Positions 11,192 through 21,402 are shown, counted from the first letter of the stretch. The stretch is 64,000 nucleotides of DNA from Protula sp. h YS-2021 (GCA_949752745.1 OX457025.1:53353869-53417868); one strand, 5' to 3'. Numbers and translations: made by a program. The notes: generated by a model from the letters alone, not told the origin.

Positions 11192-11938
11192 TTAGAATCC
11201 ATTTTCTCTCTGATTTCGAAATCTAGAGACTGGTCTAGCAGATGTATTTCGTATTGCATACCTTGCATTAGCAACACTAGACATGATGTTTGATGTATGG
11301 GCACCAAACTTACCAATATTGTTAGACCTTGCAGGATCTGAAATCAACTTTGCCTTTAACAACTCAAATGCTTTATTGCACTCTACTGTCCAGTTGAAAT
11401 CAGGTTTCTTTCCTTTCTTGTCTAATTGCCTGTTCAAGGGAAAGGCAATTTTCGCGTAGTCCTTAATGAACTTGCGATAGTAACTGGTTAAGCCCAAAAA
11501 CCTTCGGATGAATTGTACCTCATTTGGCTTAGGAAAATCCCTAACCGCTTGAATCTTAGTAGGATCCGTATGTACACCATTCTTACTAATGGTGGAGCCC
11601 AAATAAAGAATCTCTGTCTTAAACAGATGACACTTTTTAGGCTTGAGTTTAAGTCCTGCAGCTCTCAGCCGCATAAAAACTAACTTTAGTCTATTTAAGA
11701 CTTGTTGCACGGTAGATCCATAGATAAGAATATCGTCAAGATATACCATGCAAATCTTCCAGTTTAAACCATGCAGAATTTTCTCCATCATCCTCTGAAA
11801 TGTAGCTGGAGAGTTGTTTAACCCAAAACTCATCACATTCCAGTGATAGAGACCACTACGGGTGCAAAACGCCGTCTTTACTTGGATTCGTTTTCCATAG
11901 GAACTTGGAAATACCCCGAAACCAAGTCGAGAGAACAA
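11192..11938 (-). CDS. RT palm/thumb (unit 2) fused to gag N-terminus (unit 1)
   Basis: 248 codons across the junction at 11338. It carries YLDDILIYGS of RT, the thumb GLTSYYRKFI, then KLISDPARSNN where RT passes into gag, and stops at RENGF because of a CAA-to-TAA change shared with unit 2. It starts after the 1-nt RT deletion, so its first residues are out of frame with normal RT. Confidence 0.75.
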   Translation of the reverse strand: MFSRLGFGVFPSSYGKRIQVKTAFCTRSGLYHWNVMSFGLNNSPATFQRMMEKILHGLNWKICMVYLDDILIYGSTVQQVLNRLKLVFMRLRAAGLKLKPKKCHLFKTEILYLGSTISKNGVHTDPTKIQAVRDFPKPNEVQFIRRFLGLTSYYRKFIKDYAKIAFPLNRQLDKKGKKPDFNWTVECNKAFELLKAKLISDPARSNNIGKFGAHTSNIMSSVANARYAIRNTSARPVSRFRNQRENGF

Positions 11939-12303
11939 AAGTGTTTTGCTCCCGAGAGTGCGTCGATTGACTGATCAATCGGCGGAATATGATGTGCATC
12001 CTTGACTGTAATATCGTTCAACTTACGATAATCACAACACATCCTTAGACTTCCATCTTTCTTTCGAACACACACTATGGGACTAGACCAAGCGCTGTCC
12101 GAAATTGAAAACATTCCTGACTTCAAGAGAAGCTGGATTTGCCTCTCAACCTCTTCATTTTGCTTAGGTGGAAGAGGTCTGGGACGCTGTTTGATAGGCA
12201 CCTCTGTTTTAGTAACAATTTTGTGCTCTACCACATTTGTGCCACCCATCTCATCTTCTCCTTTAGAGAAAATATCCTGATATTTTATCAGAATTTCTTC
12301 CAC
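11878..12303 (-). CDS. RT N-terminal part, unit 2
   Basis: 141 codons with RPLPPKQ, SPIVCVRKKDGS, CCDYRKLND and FCSLDLVSGYFQVPM, the RT finger/palm motifs. It ends at ENESK because of the 1-nt deletion. A private stop at about 12357 cuts it from the protease frame. Confidence 0.78.
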   Translation of the reverse strand: MEEILIKYQDIFSKGEDEMGGTNVVEHKIVTKTEVPIKQRPRPLPPKQNEEVERQIQLLLKSGMFSISDSAWSSPIVCVRKKDGSLRMCCDYRKLNDITVKDAHHIPPIDQSIDALSGAKHFCSLDLVSGYFQVPMENESK

Positions 12304-12354
12304 CTTCCGTTTTTCTTCAGATGAAAGATTTTCACAAGAACTTTGAAAAAGTTC

Positions 12355-13398
12355 TTATAAATGGAAAGGTAGTGTACCCGTACAATTGTTACCTAAATCT
12401 ATTCCAACTTGTGCTACCAAGTCAGCACGGGTAAACACTTCATTTTCTACTGTGGTTGGCGTTAAATAACCACAGCGGATCCCTTCAGATCCCGATTTAA
12501 TTGTGATCGCTTCATCTGTAGGATTAGGAACGCGAATGGGAACTATTCGCTTATGATTCATGGTTGTTGATGCACATGCTATCAAACCATGATCCCTTAA
12601 GAAGGAAGGTTGTGGTTCAAACAGCATTGGAATCGTTGTATTAGAACCTGATTCTTCACTCTTAAATTTTGTCGTTCCTGGAAGAATCATTTCTCTCCCA
12701 GGTGGAACAATATATTCTCCTGTTAAGTAGACTCTTCTAGGAGATGGTTTTCCATCCAAAATAATGCACGGAATTGACTGATTAGAAGGAGTCACTTTGC
12801 CATTCTTAGTATCTATGGCTATGTCGTTCTGAGATAAAAATGACATTCCCAGTATAATTTTGTCCCCAATATCGGCTACATAAAATTCTACTGGTAACGA
12901 TAGCTTACCACATTTCACTCGATACTGAATAACTCCATCACACTGAATAAGATCTCCTGAAACGGATCTTATACCAAATTTGCGGTCAAAACGTTCAGGG
13001 CGATGAACGTCTGGAATAGAAGTGAAAACATTTCTTGCCATAACGCAACAACTCGCACCAGTGTCGATTAACATAGGAACAACTTTATCACCTATGCCAC
13101 CGACTAAGAAAATTCCCCTTTCTGTTCTTTTAAGCATATTGAGATTTATTTTACAACATTGTAAAACAGAATCGTTTTCACAAATGCGAAAACTATCCGT
13201 ACAGTCTCCTTCTGAGCTTATTAAATACCCAACACTATCAGGAAAAGATATGTTGATATTCTGCTGAGTCAGAGAAAAGACTGAAGGATAAGAAGAATCT
13301 TTGTTTGGAATGTGCTGCTTTTCTGTAACAGCACTAAGTTCTTCTCTTTCTGAATCAATATCGGTTGAATCAGATACTTCCTCAGATCGCATTATCAA
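12355..13398 (-). CDS. Protease, unit 2
   Basis: 347 codons with the protease DTGAS and IILGMSF motifs and the post-protease linker, stopping at LPFHL where a Gln codon is TAA. The N-terminal extension before DTGAS is acidic (EEVSDSTDIDSEREEL). Its opening residues lack the 37-bp-encoded stretch found in units 3-14. Confidence 0.8.
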   Translation of the reverse strand: MIMRSEEVSDSTDIDSEREELSAVTEKQHIPNKDSSYPSVFSLTQQNINISFPDSVGYLISSEGDCTDSFRICENDSVLQCCKINLNMLKRTERGIFLVGGIGDKVVPMLIDTGASCCVMARNVFTSIPDVHRPERFDRKFGIRSVSGDLIQCDGVIQYRVKCGKLSLPVEFYVADIGDKIILGMSFLSQNDIAIDTKNGKVTPSNQSIPCIILDGKPSPRRVYLTGEYIVPPGREMILPGTTKFKSEESGSNTTIPMLFEPQPSFLRDHGLIACASTTMNHKRIVPIRVPNPTDEAITIKSGSEGIRCGYLTPTTVENEVFTRADLVAQVGIDLGNNCTGTLPFHL

Positions 13399-13576
13399 GC
13401 CAAGTCAGGCTTTTGGAGAACATTAATTTCTTTTCCTCCTTTTTCACTTCTTTCGCCTCCTTCTCGCCAGCAGAGGGAGACTTCTCTGAGTTTAAAGGAG
13501 GACTAGTTCAATCTTTTTTAAAATGGCCCTTGCCTCCGCAGTTAAAACATTTAACTGCTTTGAGATCTAACTTTTT

Positions 13577-14461
13577 TTAATGTATCTTATTTTTGGAAAT
13601 AAATTTTCCTTTGACAAAGTTTACTTCGTCATCATTAAAGAAGTATTCTTCGTCTTCTTCGTCAGAATGTTCGTTCTCGGCAGGACGAACCATTCTGACT
13701 TTGTCCTTAGAGTAGAAAGGTCTACTTTTGGACATAGCTGTTTTCGCAGCCACATAACGCTCTGCATAGTGCATCGCATCTTCTAGAGTGGCGGGTGGAT
13801 TGACCATCAAATATTGTTTTAATTGATGATCTTGGAGGCCATTTATGAAATGTCTCCTAACCAATATTTGTTGTTGGTCCTGATTGGGAACCTCTGGGTA
13901 GGCCAGAGAGACCAATCTGCGTACCTCATCCAGACAAGTACGCAAACTGTCACCAAATTTCCATGTTTTGCCCTCTAATAAAGACTGGAAATGGTGGCTG
14001 TTATCATCTGCGCTGAACCGTTGTTCCATGCACTGGAACAATTGACCAAAGGTCATTATATTGAGCTGACGCTCTAAAGATATGATGAAGGTTTGAGCTT
14101 CATCATGCAAGTTTGAAAGCAAATGGTATTTTCTTTCTTGCTCGTTCCAATTGTTTAGAAGAACGGCTTCTTCGAAGAGGCACTTAAAATAGGGCCATTC
14201 ACTATATTGGCCATTGAAAGAAGGAGCTTTTATCCTCATTCTATGATCCATATTGCGATCATTACCTCGGACTCGAGAGTATCTAGACACAGTTACAGGA
14301 AAATCATGCAACTCTCGTTCATAACGAACATCTCTATAGGGCATTGACAAAGAACCCTGATGCAAACCCTGAGGTACGCCGTCGTAACTGTATGAAAACT
14401 GCCTTTCAGGAAACAGTCTATCAGGATTCTCATATTCCTGACTGTCAGTGCTTCGAAACAC
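13577..14461 (-). CDS. Gag capsid-like fragment, unit 2
   Basis: 294 codons, identical in the listed translation to the unit 1 copy at 10247-11131, with the same TAA end and the same TGA in the zinc knuckle downstream. Identity of a pair that also shares the 37-bp deletion indicates a recent duplication of this edge unit. Confidence 0.82.
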   Translation of the reverse strand: MFRSTDSQEYENPDRLFPERQFSYSYDGVPQGLHQGSLSMPYRDVRYERELHDFPVTVSRYSRVRGNDRNMDHRMRIKAPSFNGQYSEWPYFKCLFEEAVLLNNWNEQERKYHLLSNLHDEAQTFIISLERQLNIMTFGQLFQCMEQRFSADDNSHHFQSLLEGKTWKFGDSLRTCLDEVRRLVSLAYPEVPNQDQQQILVRRHFINGLQDHQLKQYLMVNPPATLEDAMHYAERYVAAKTAMSKSRPFYSKDKVRMVRPAENEHSDEEDEEYFFNDDEVNFVKGKFISKNKIH

Positions 14462-14521
14462 TTGATTTTCATTAAATAAAGTTTGTCTATGGATCGAATC
14501 ATTGACTACCGGAGTCCAAAC

Positions 14522-15166
14522 TTAGAATCCATTTTCTCTCTGATTTCGAAATCTAGAGACTGGTCTAGCAGATGTATTTCGTATTGCATACCTTGCATTA
14601 GCAACACTAGACATGATGTTTGATGTATGGGCACCAAACTTACCAATATTGTTAGACCTTGCAGGATCTGAAATCAACTTTGCCTTTAACAACTCAAATG
14701 CTTTATTGCACTCTACTGTCCAGTTGAAATCAGGTTTCTTTCCTTTCTTGTCTAATTGCCTGTTCAAGGGAAAGGCAATTTTCGCGTAGTCCTTAATGAA
14801 CTTGCGATAGTAACTGGTTAAGCCCAAAAACCTTCGGATGAATTGTACCTCATTTGGCTTAGGAAAATCCCTAACCGCTTGAATCTTAGTAGGATCCGTA
14901 TGTACACCATTCTTACTAATGGTGGAGCCCAAATAAAGAATCTCTGTCTTAAACAGATGACACTTTTTAGGCTTGAGTTTAAGTCCTGCAGCTCTCAGCC
15001 GCATAAAAACTAAATTTAGTCTATTTAAGACTTGTTGCACGGTAGATCCATAGATAAGAATATCGTCAAGATATACCATGCAAATCTTCCAGTTTAAACC
15101 ATGCAGAATTTTCTCCATCATCCTCTGAAATGTAGCTGGAGAGTTGTTTAACCCAAAACTCATCAC
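14522..15166 (-). CDS. RT palm/thumb (unit 3) fused to gag N-terminus (unit 2)
   Basis: 214 codons across the junction at 14668. YLDD is at residues 32-35, then the thumb and the RT-gag joint SDPARSNN. It ends at the same gag stop as the unit 1 equivalent. One private Lys-to-Asn change lies near 15012. Confidence 0.75.
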   Translation of the reverse strand: MMSFGLNNSPATFQRMMEKILHGLNWKICMVYLDDILIYGSTVQQVLNRLNLVFMRLRAAGLKLKPKKCHLFKTEILYLGSTISKNGVHTDPTKIQAVRDFPKPNEVQFIRRFLGLTSYYRKFIKDYAKIAFPLNRQLDKKGKKPDFNWTVECNKAFELLKAKLISDPARSNNIGKFGAHTSNIMSSVANARYAIRNTSARPVSRFRNQRENGF

Positions 15167-15207
15167 ATTCCAGTGATAGAGACCACTACGGGTGCAAAAC
15201 GCCGTCT

Positions 15208-16770
15208 TTACTTGGATTCGTTTTCCATAGGAACTTGGAAATACCCCGAAACCAAGTCAAGAGAACAAAAGTGTTTTGCTCCCGAGAGTGCGTCGATTGA
15301 CTGATCAATCGGCGGAATATAATGTGCATCCTTGACTGTAATATCGTTCAACTTACGATAATCACAACACATCCTTAGACTTCCATCTTTCTTTCGAACA
15401 CACACTATGGGACTAGACAAAGCGCTGTCCGAAATTGAAAACATTCCTGACTTCAAGAGAAGCTGGATTTGCCTCTCAACCTCTTCATTTTGCTTAGGTG
15501 GAAGAGGTCTGGGACGCTGTTTGATAGGCACCTCTGTTTTAGTAACAATTTTGTGCTCTACCACATTTGTGCCACCCATCTCATCTTCTCCTTTAGAGAA
15601 AATATCCTGATATTTTATCAGAATTTCTTCCACCTTCCGTTTTTCTTCAGATGAAAGATTTTCACAAGAACTTTGAAAAAGTTCTTGTAAATGGAAAGGT
15701 AGTGTACCCGTACAATTGTTACCTAAATCTATTCCAACTTGTGCTACCAAGTCAGCACGGGTAAACACTTCATTTTCTACTGTGGTTGGCGTTAAATAAC
15801 CACAGCGGATCCCTTCAGATCCCGATTTAATTGTGATCGCTTCATCTGTAGGATTGGGAACGCGAATGGGAACTATTCGCTTATGATTCATGGTTGTTGA
15901 TGCACATGCTATCAAACCATGATCCCTTAAGAAGGAAGGTTGTGGTTCAAACAGCATTGGAATCGTTGTATTAGAACCTGATTCTTCACTCTTAAATTTT
16001 GTCGTTCCTGGAAGAATCATTTCTCTCCCAGGTGGAACAATATATTCTCCTGTTAAGTAGACTCTTCTAGGAGATGGTTTTCCATCCAAAATAATGCACG
16101 GAATTGACTGATTAGAAGGAGTCACTTTGCCATTCTTAGTATCTATGGCTATGTCGTTTTGAGATAAAAATGACATTCCCAGTATAATTTTGTCCCCAAT
16201 ATCGGCTACATGAAATTCTACTGGTAACGATAGCTTACCACATTTCACTCGATACTGAATAACTCCATCACACTGAATAAGATCTCCTGAAACGGATCTT
16301 ATACCAAATTTGCGGTCAAAACGTTCAGGGCGATGAACGTCTGGAATAGAAGTGAAAACATTTCTTGCCATAACGCAACAACTCGCACCAGTGTCGATTA
16401 ACATAGGAACAACTTTATCACCTATGCCACCGACTAAGAAAATTCCCCTTTCTGTTCTTTTAAGCATATTGAGATTTATTTTACAACATTGTAAAACAGA
16501 ATCGTTTTCACAAATGCGAAAACTATCCGTACAGTCTCCTTCTGAGCTTATTAAATACCCAACACTATCAGGAAAAGATATGTTGATATTCTGCTGAGTC
16601 AGAGAAAAGACTGAAGGATAAGAAGAATCTTTGTTTAGAATGTGCTGCTTTTCTGTAACAGCACTAAGTTCTTCTCTTTCTGAATCAATATCGGTTGAAT
16701 CAGATACTTCCTCAGATCGCATTATCAATATTGGGCCGTCAGAAGTTTGCTCAGTATTAGAGTAAGCCAA
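15208..16770 (-). CDS. Protease and RT N-terminus, unit 3 (reference layout)
   Basis: 520 codons. Residues 1-120 are an acidic, Ser-rich lead with no ATG at its true opening: the frame opens after a TAG near 16869 and is -1 relative to gag. A gag-PR frameshift is therefore expected in the ancestral element. DTGAS is at 126-130 and IILGMSF at 195-201. A linker follows to about 415, then RT: RPLPPKQ (419-427), CCDYRKLND (468-476), FCSLDLVSGYFQVPM (501-515). The frame stops at 520 because one A is missing (CTTTACTTGG), five codons before the next RT motif. It cannot give a whole RT. Confidence 0.82.
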   Translation of the reverse strand: MAYSNTEQTSDGPILIMRSEEVSDSTDIDSEREELSAVTEKQHILNKDSSYPSVFSLTQQNINISFPDSVGYLISSEGDCTDSFRICENDSVLQCCKINLNMLKRTERGIFLVGGIGDKVVPMLIDTGASCCVMARNVFTSIPDVHRPERFDRKFGIRSVSGDLIQCDGVIQYRVKCGKLSLPVEFHVADIGDKIILGMSFLSQNDIAIDTKNGKVTPSNQSIPCIILDGKPSPRRVYLTGEYIVPPGREMILPGTTKFKSEESGSNTTIPMLFEPQPSFLRDHGLIACASTTMNHKRIVPIRVPNPTDEAITIKSGSEGIRCGYLTPTTVENEVFTRADLVAQVGIDLGNNCTGTLPFHLQELFQSSCENLSSEEKRKVEEILIKYQDIFSKGEDEMGGTNVVEHKIVTKTEVPIKQRPRPLPPKQNEEVERQIQLLLKSGMFSISDSALSSPIVCVRKKDGSLRMCCDYRKLNDITVKDAHYIPPIDQSIDALSGAKHFCSLDLVSGYFQVPMENESK

Positions 16771-16943
16771 GTCAGGCTTTTGGAGAACATTAATTTCTTT
16801 TCCTCCTTTTTCACTTCTTTCGCCTCCTTCTCGCCAGCAGAGGGAGACTTCTCTGAGTTTAAAGGAGGACTAGTTCAATCCTTTTTAAAATGGCCCTTGC
16901 CTCCGCAGTTAAAACATTTAACTGCTTTGAGATCTAACTTTTT

Positions 16944-17231
16944 TTAATGTATCTTATTTTTGGAAATAAATTTTCCTTTGACAAAGTTTACTTCGTCATC
17001 ATTAAAGAAGTATTCTTCGTCTTCTTCGTCAGAATGTTCGTTCTCGGCAGGACGAACCATTCTGACTTTGTCCTTAGAGTAGAAAGGTCTACTTTTGGAC
17101 ATAGCTGTTTTCGCAGCCACATAACGCTCTGCATAGTGCATCGCATCTTCTAGAGTGGCGGGTGGATTGACCATCAAATATTGTTTTAATTGATAATCTT
17201 GGAGACCATTTATGAAATGTCTCCTAACCAA
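16944..17231 (-). CDS. Gag C-terminal fragment, unit 3
   Basis: 95 codons from RRHFINGL to the acidic EEDEEYFFND tail and the shared TAA. It is cut from the rest of gag by a private CAA-to-TAA change at about 17237. Confidence 0.75.
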   Translation of the reverse strand: MVRRHFINGLQDYQLKQYLMVNPPATLEDAMHYAERYVAAKTAMSKSRPFYSKDKVRMVRPAENEHSDEEDEEYFFNDDEVNFVKGKFISKNKIH

Positions 17232-17237
17232 TATTTG

Positions 17238-20138
17238 TTATTGGTCCTGATTGGGAACCTCTGGGTAGGCCAGAGAGACCAATCTGCGTACCTCATCCAG
17301 ATAAGTACGCAAACTGTCACCAAATTTCCATGTTTTGCCCTCTAACAAAGACTGGAAATGGTGGCTGTTATCATCTGCGCTGAACCGTTGTTCCATGCAC
17401 TGGAACAATTGACCAAAGGTCATAATATTGAGCTGACGCTCTAAAGATATGATGAAGGTTTGAGCTTCATCATGCAAGTTTGAAAGCAAATGGTACTTTC
17501 TTTCTTGCTCGTTCCAATTGTTTAGAAGAACGGCTTCTTCGAAGAGGCACTTAAAATAGGGCCATTCACTATATTGGCCATTGAAAGAAGGAGCTTTTAT
17601 CCTCATTCTATGATCCATATTGCGATCATTACCTCGGACTCGAGAGTATCTAGACACAGTTACAGGAAAATCATGCAACTCTCGTTCATAACGAACATCT
17701 CTATAGGGCATTGACAAAGAACCCTGATGCAAACCCTGAGGTACGCCGTCGTAACTGTATGAAAACTGCCTTTCAGGAAACAGTCTATCAGGATTCTCAT
17801 ATTCCTGACTGTCAGTGCTTCGAAACACTTGATTTTCATTAAATAAAGTTTGTCTATGAATCGAATCATTGACTACCGGAGTCCAAACTTGGAATCCATT
17901 TTCTCTCTGATTTTGAAATCTAGAGACTGGTCTAGCAGATGTATTTCGTATTGCATACCTTGCATTAGCAACACTAGACATGATGTTTGATGTATGGGCA
18001 CCAAACTTACCAATATTGTTAGACCTTGCAGGATCTGAAATCAACTTTGCCTTTAACAACTCAAATGCTTTATTGCACTCTACTGTCCAGTTGAAATCAG
18101 GTTTCTTTCCTTTCTTGTCTAATTGCCTGTTCAATGGAAAGGCAATTTTCGCGTAGTCCTTAATGAACTTGCGATAGTAACTGGTTAAGCCCAAAAACCT
18201 TCGGATGAATTGTACCTCATTTGGCTTAGGAAAATCCCTAACCGCTTGAATCTTAGTAGGATCCGTATGTATACCATTCTTACTAATGGTGGAGCCCAAA
18301 TAAAGAATCTCTGTCTTAAACAGATGACACTTTTTAGGCTTGAGTTTAAGTCCTGCAGCTCTCAGCCGCATAAAAACTAACTTTAGTCTATTTAAGACTT
18401 GTTGCACGGTAGATCCATAGATAAGAATATCGTCAAGATATACCATGCAAATCTTCCAGTTTAAACCATGCAGAATTTTCTCCATCATCCTCTGAAATGT
18501 AGCTGGAGAGTTGTTTAACCCAAAACTCATCACATTCCAGTGATAGAGACCACTACGGGTGCAAAACGCCGTCTTTAACTTGGATTCGTTTTCCATAGGA
18601 ACTTGGAAATACCCCGAAACCAAGTCAAGAGAACAAAAGTGTTTTGCTCCCGAGAGTGCGTCGATTGACTGATCAATCGGCGGAATATGATGGGCATCCT
18701 TGACTGTAATATCGTTCAACTTACGATAATCACAACACATCCTTAGACTTCCATCTTTCTTTCGAACACACACTATGGGACTAGACCAAGCGCTGTCCGA
18801 AATTGAAAACATTCCTGACTTCAAGAGAAGCTGGATTTGCCTCTCAACCTCTTCATTTTGCTTAGGTGGAAGAGGTCTGGGACGCTGTTTGATAGGCACC
18901 TCTGTTTTAGTAACAATTTTGTGCTCTACCACATTTGTGCCACCCATCTCATCTTCTCCTTTAGAGAAAATATCCTGATATTTTATCAGAATTTCTTCCA
19001 CCTTCCGTTTTTCTTCAGATGAAAGATTTTCACAAGAACTTTGAAAAAGTTCTTGTAAATGGAAAAGTAGTGTACCCGTACAATTGTTACCTAAATCTAT
19101 TCCAACTTGTGCTACCAAGTCAGCACGGGTAAACACTTCATTTTCTACTGTGGTTGGCGTTAAATAACCACAGCGGATCCCTTCAGATCCCGATTTAATT
19201 GTGATCGCTTCATCTGTAGGATTGGGAACGCGAATGGGAACTATTCGCTTATGATTCATTGTTGTTGATGCACATGCTATCAAACCATGATCCCTTAAGA
19301 AGGAAGGTTGTGGTTCAAACAGCATTGGAATCGTTGTATTAGAACCTGATTCTTCACTCTTAAATTTTGTCGTTCCTGGAAGAAGTATTTCTCTCCCAGG
19401 TGGAACAATATATTCTCCTGTTAAGTAGACTCTTCTAGGAGATGGTTTTCCATCCAAAATAATGCACGGAATTGACTGATTAGAAGGAGTCACTTTGCCA
19501 TTCTTAGTATCTATGGCTATGTCGTTTTGAGATAAAAATGACATTCCCAGTATAATTTTGTCCCCAATATCGGCTACATGAAATTCTACTGGTAACGATA
19601 GCTTACCACATTTCACTCGATACTGAATAACTCCATCACACTGAATAAGATCTCCTGAAACGGATCTTATACCAAATTTGCGGTCAAAACGTTCAGGGCG
19701 ATGAACGTCTGGAATAGAAGTGAAAACATTTCTTGCCATAACGCAACAACTCGCACCAGTGTCGATTAACATAGGAACAACTTTATCACCTATGCCACCG
19801 ACTAAGAAAATTCCCCTTTCTGTTCTTTTAAGCATATTGAGATTTATTTTACAACATTGTAAAACAGAATCGTTTTTACAAATGCGAAAACTATCCGTAC
19901 AGTCTCCTTCTGAGCTTATTAAATACCCAACACTATCAGGAAAAGATATGTTGATATTCTGCTGAGTCAGAGAAAAGACTGAAGGATAAGAAGAATCTTT
20001 GTTTAGAATGTGCTGCTTTTCTGTAACAGCACTAAGTTCTTCTCTTTCTGAATCAATATCGGTTGAATCAGATACTTCCTCAGATCGCATTATCAATATT
20101 GGGCCGTCAGAAGTTTGCTCAGTATTAGAGTAAGCCAA
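17238..20138 (-). CDS. PR-RT (unit 4) fused in frame to gag (unit 3), 966 codons
   Basis: The longest open frame in the window. Protease DTGAS is at residues 126-130, the ILG flap at 195-201, RT palm CCDYRKLND at 468-476, FQVPM at about 511-515, YLDDILIYGS at 567-576, and the thumb GLTSYYRKFI near 650. At residues 701-703 RT passes straight into gag (SDP/ARSNN), which continues with the capsid core (RKYHLLSNL, QLFQCMEQRF) to a stop at NQDQ. It has the RT A that most units lack. The RT lacks RNase H and its connection is cut short, so even if made it would be an abnormal PR-RT-capsid fusion. No promoter is visible nearby, and openness alone does not show expression. Confidence 0.82.
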   Translation of the reverse strand: MAYSNTEQTSDGPILIMRSEEVSDSTDIDSEREELSAVTEKQHILNKDSSYPSVFSLTQQNINISFPDSVGYLISSEGDCTDSFRICKNDSVLQCCKINLNMLKRTERGIFLVGGIGDKVVPMLIDTGASCCVMARNVFTSIPDVHRPERFDRKFGIRSVSGDLIQCDGVIQYRVKCGKLSLPVEFHVADIGDKIILGMSFLSQNDIAIDTKNGKVTPSNQSIPCIILDGKPSPRRVYLTGEYIVPPGREILLPGTTKFKSEESGSNTTIPMLFEPQPSFLRDHGLIACASTTMNHKRIVPIRVPNPTDEAITIKSGSEGIRCGYLTPTTVENEVFTRADLVAQVGIDLGNNCTGTLLFHLQELFQSSCENLSSEEKRKVEEILIKYQDIFSKGEDEMGGTNVVEHKIVTKTEVPIKQRPRPLPPKQNEEVERQIQLLLKSGMFSISDSAWSSPIVCVRKKDGSLRMCCDYRKLNDITVKDAHHIPPIDQSIDALSGAKHFCSLDLVSGYFQVPMENESKLKTAFCTRSGLYHWNVMSFGLNNSPATFQRMMEKILHGLNWKICMVYLDDILIYGSTVQQVLNRLKLVFMRLRAAGLKLKPKKCHLFKTEILYLGSTISKNGIHTDPTKIQAVRDFPKPNEVQFIRRFLGLTSYYRKFIKDYAKIAFPLNRQLDKKGKKPDFNWTVECNKAFELLKAKLISDPARSNNIGKFGAHTSNIMSSVANARYAIRNTSARPVSRFQNQRENGFQVWTPVVNDSIHRQTLFNENQVFRSTDSQEYENPDRLFPERQFSYSYDGVPQGLHQGSLSMPYRDVRYERELHDFPVTVSRYSRVRGNDRNMDHRMRIKAPSFNGQYSEWPYFKCLFEEAVLLNNWNEQERKYHLLSNLHDEAQTFIISLERQLNIMTFGQLFQCMEQRFSADDNSHHFQSLLEGKTWKFGDSLRTYLDEVRRLVSLAYPEVPNQDQ

Positions 20139-21402
20139 GTCAGGCTTTTGGAGAACATTAATTTCTTTTCCTCCTTTTTCACTTCTTTCGCCTCCTTCTC
20201 GCCAGCAGAGGGAGACTTCTCTGAGTTTAAAGGAGGACTAGTTCAATCCTTTTTAAAATGGCCCTTGCCTCCGCAGTTAAAACATTTAACTGCTTTGAGA
20301 TCTAACTTTTTTTAATGTATCTTATTTTTGGAAATAAATTTTCCTTTGACAAAGTTTACTTCGTCATCATTAAAGAAGTATTCTTCGTCTTCTTCGTCAG
20401 AATGTTCGTTCTCGGCAGGACGAACCATTCTGACTTTGTCCTTAGAGTAGAAAGGTCTACTTTTGGACATAGCTGTTTTCGCAGCCACATAACGCTCTGC
20501 ATAGTGCATCGCATCTTCTAGAGTGGCGGGTGGATTGACCATCAAATATTGTTTTAATTGATAATCTTGGAGACCATTTATGAAATGTCTCCTAACCAAT
20601 ATTTGTTGTTGGTCCTGATTGGGAACCTCTGGGTAGGCCAGAGAGACCAATCTGCGTACCTCATCCAGATAAGTACGCAAACTGTCACCAAATTTCCATG
20701 TTTTGCCCTCTAACAAAGACTGGAAATGGTGGCTGTTATCATCTGCGCTGAACCGTTGTTCCATGCACTGGAACAATTGACCAAAGGTCATAATATTGAG
20801 CTGACGCTCTAAAGATATGATGAAGGTTTGAGCTTCATCATGCAAGTTTGAAAGCAAATGGTACTTTCTTTCTTGCTCGTTCCAATTGTTTAGAAGAACG
20901 GCTTCTTCGAAGAGGCACTTAAAATAGGGCCATTCACTATATTGGCCATTGAAAGAAGGAGCTTTTATCCTAATTCTATGATCCATATTGCGATCATTAC
21001 CTCGGACTCGAGAGTATCTAGACACAGTTACAGGAAAATCATGCAACTCTCGTTCATAACGAACATCTCTATAGGGCATTGACAAAGAACCCTGATGCAA
21101 ACCCTGAGGTACGCCGTCGTAACTGTATGAAAACTGCCTTTCAGGAAACAGTCTATCAGGATTCTCATATTCCTGACTGTCAGTGCTTCGAAACACTTGA
21201 TTTTCATTAAATAAAGTTTGTCTATGAATCGAATCATTGACTACCGGAGTCCAAACTTGGAATCCATTTTCTCTCTGATTTTGAAATCTAGAGACTGGTC
21301 TAGCAGATGTATTTCGTATTGCATACCTTGCATTAGCAACACTAGACATGATGTTTGATGTATGGGCACCAAACTTACCAATATTGTTAGACCTTGCAGG
21401 AT
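18035..21402 (-). repeat. Array unit 4 (3368 bp, RT frame intact)
   Basis: The only interior unit with CTTTAACTTGG unbroken (near 18577), so protease, RT and the following gag read in one frame. It shares GATGGGCATCC with units 6 and 9, and AGAAGTATTTCTC with units 5, 9 and 10. Confidence 0.9.

Larger units (their letters stand above)
8008..11337 (-). repeat. Array unit 1 (3330 bp, left edge)
   Basis: The RT part (8008-8730) is the diverged ancestral copy and runs on into RNase H. The protease-gag part is nearly identical to unit 2 and shares with it the loss of 37 bp near 10065 and a gag stop at about 11192. The RT frame lacks the 1-nt deletion seen in most units (CTTTAACTTGG intact near 8548). 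Confidence 0.9.
11338..14667 (-). repeat. Array unit 2 (3330 bp)
   Basis: It shares the 37-bp deletion (near 13395) and the gag stop (about 14522) with unit 1. It carries the RT 1-nt deletion near 11880. A private C-to-T change gives a stop in the protease-RT linker at about 12357. Confidence 0.9.
14668..18034 (-). repeat. Array unit 3 (3367 bp)
   Basis: First full-length unit; the 37-bp segment is present (near 16727-16763). RT has the 1-nt deletion near 15208. A private stop in gag (TTGTTATTGG, about 17237) splits that frame. Confidence 0.9.
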
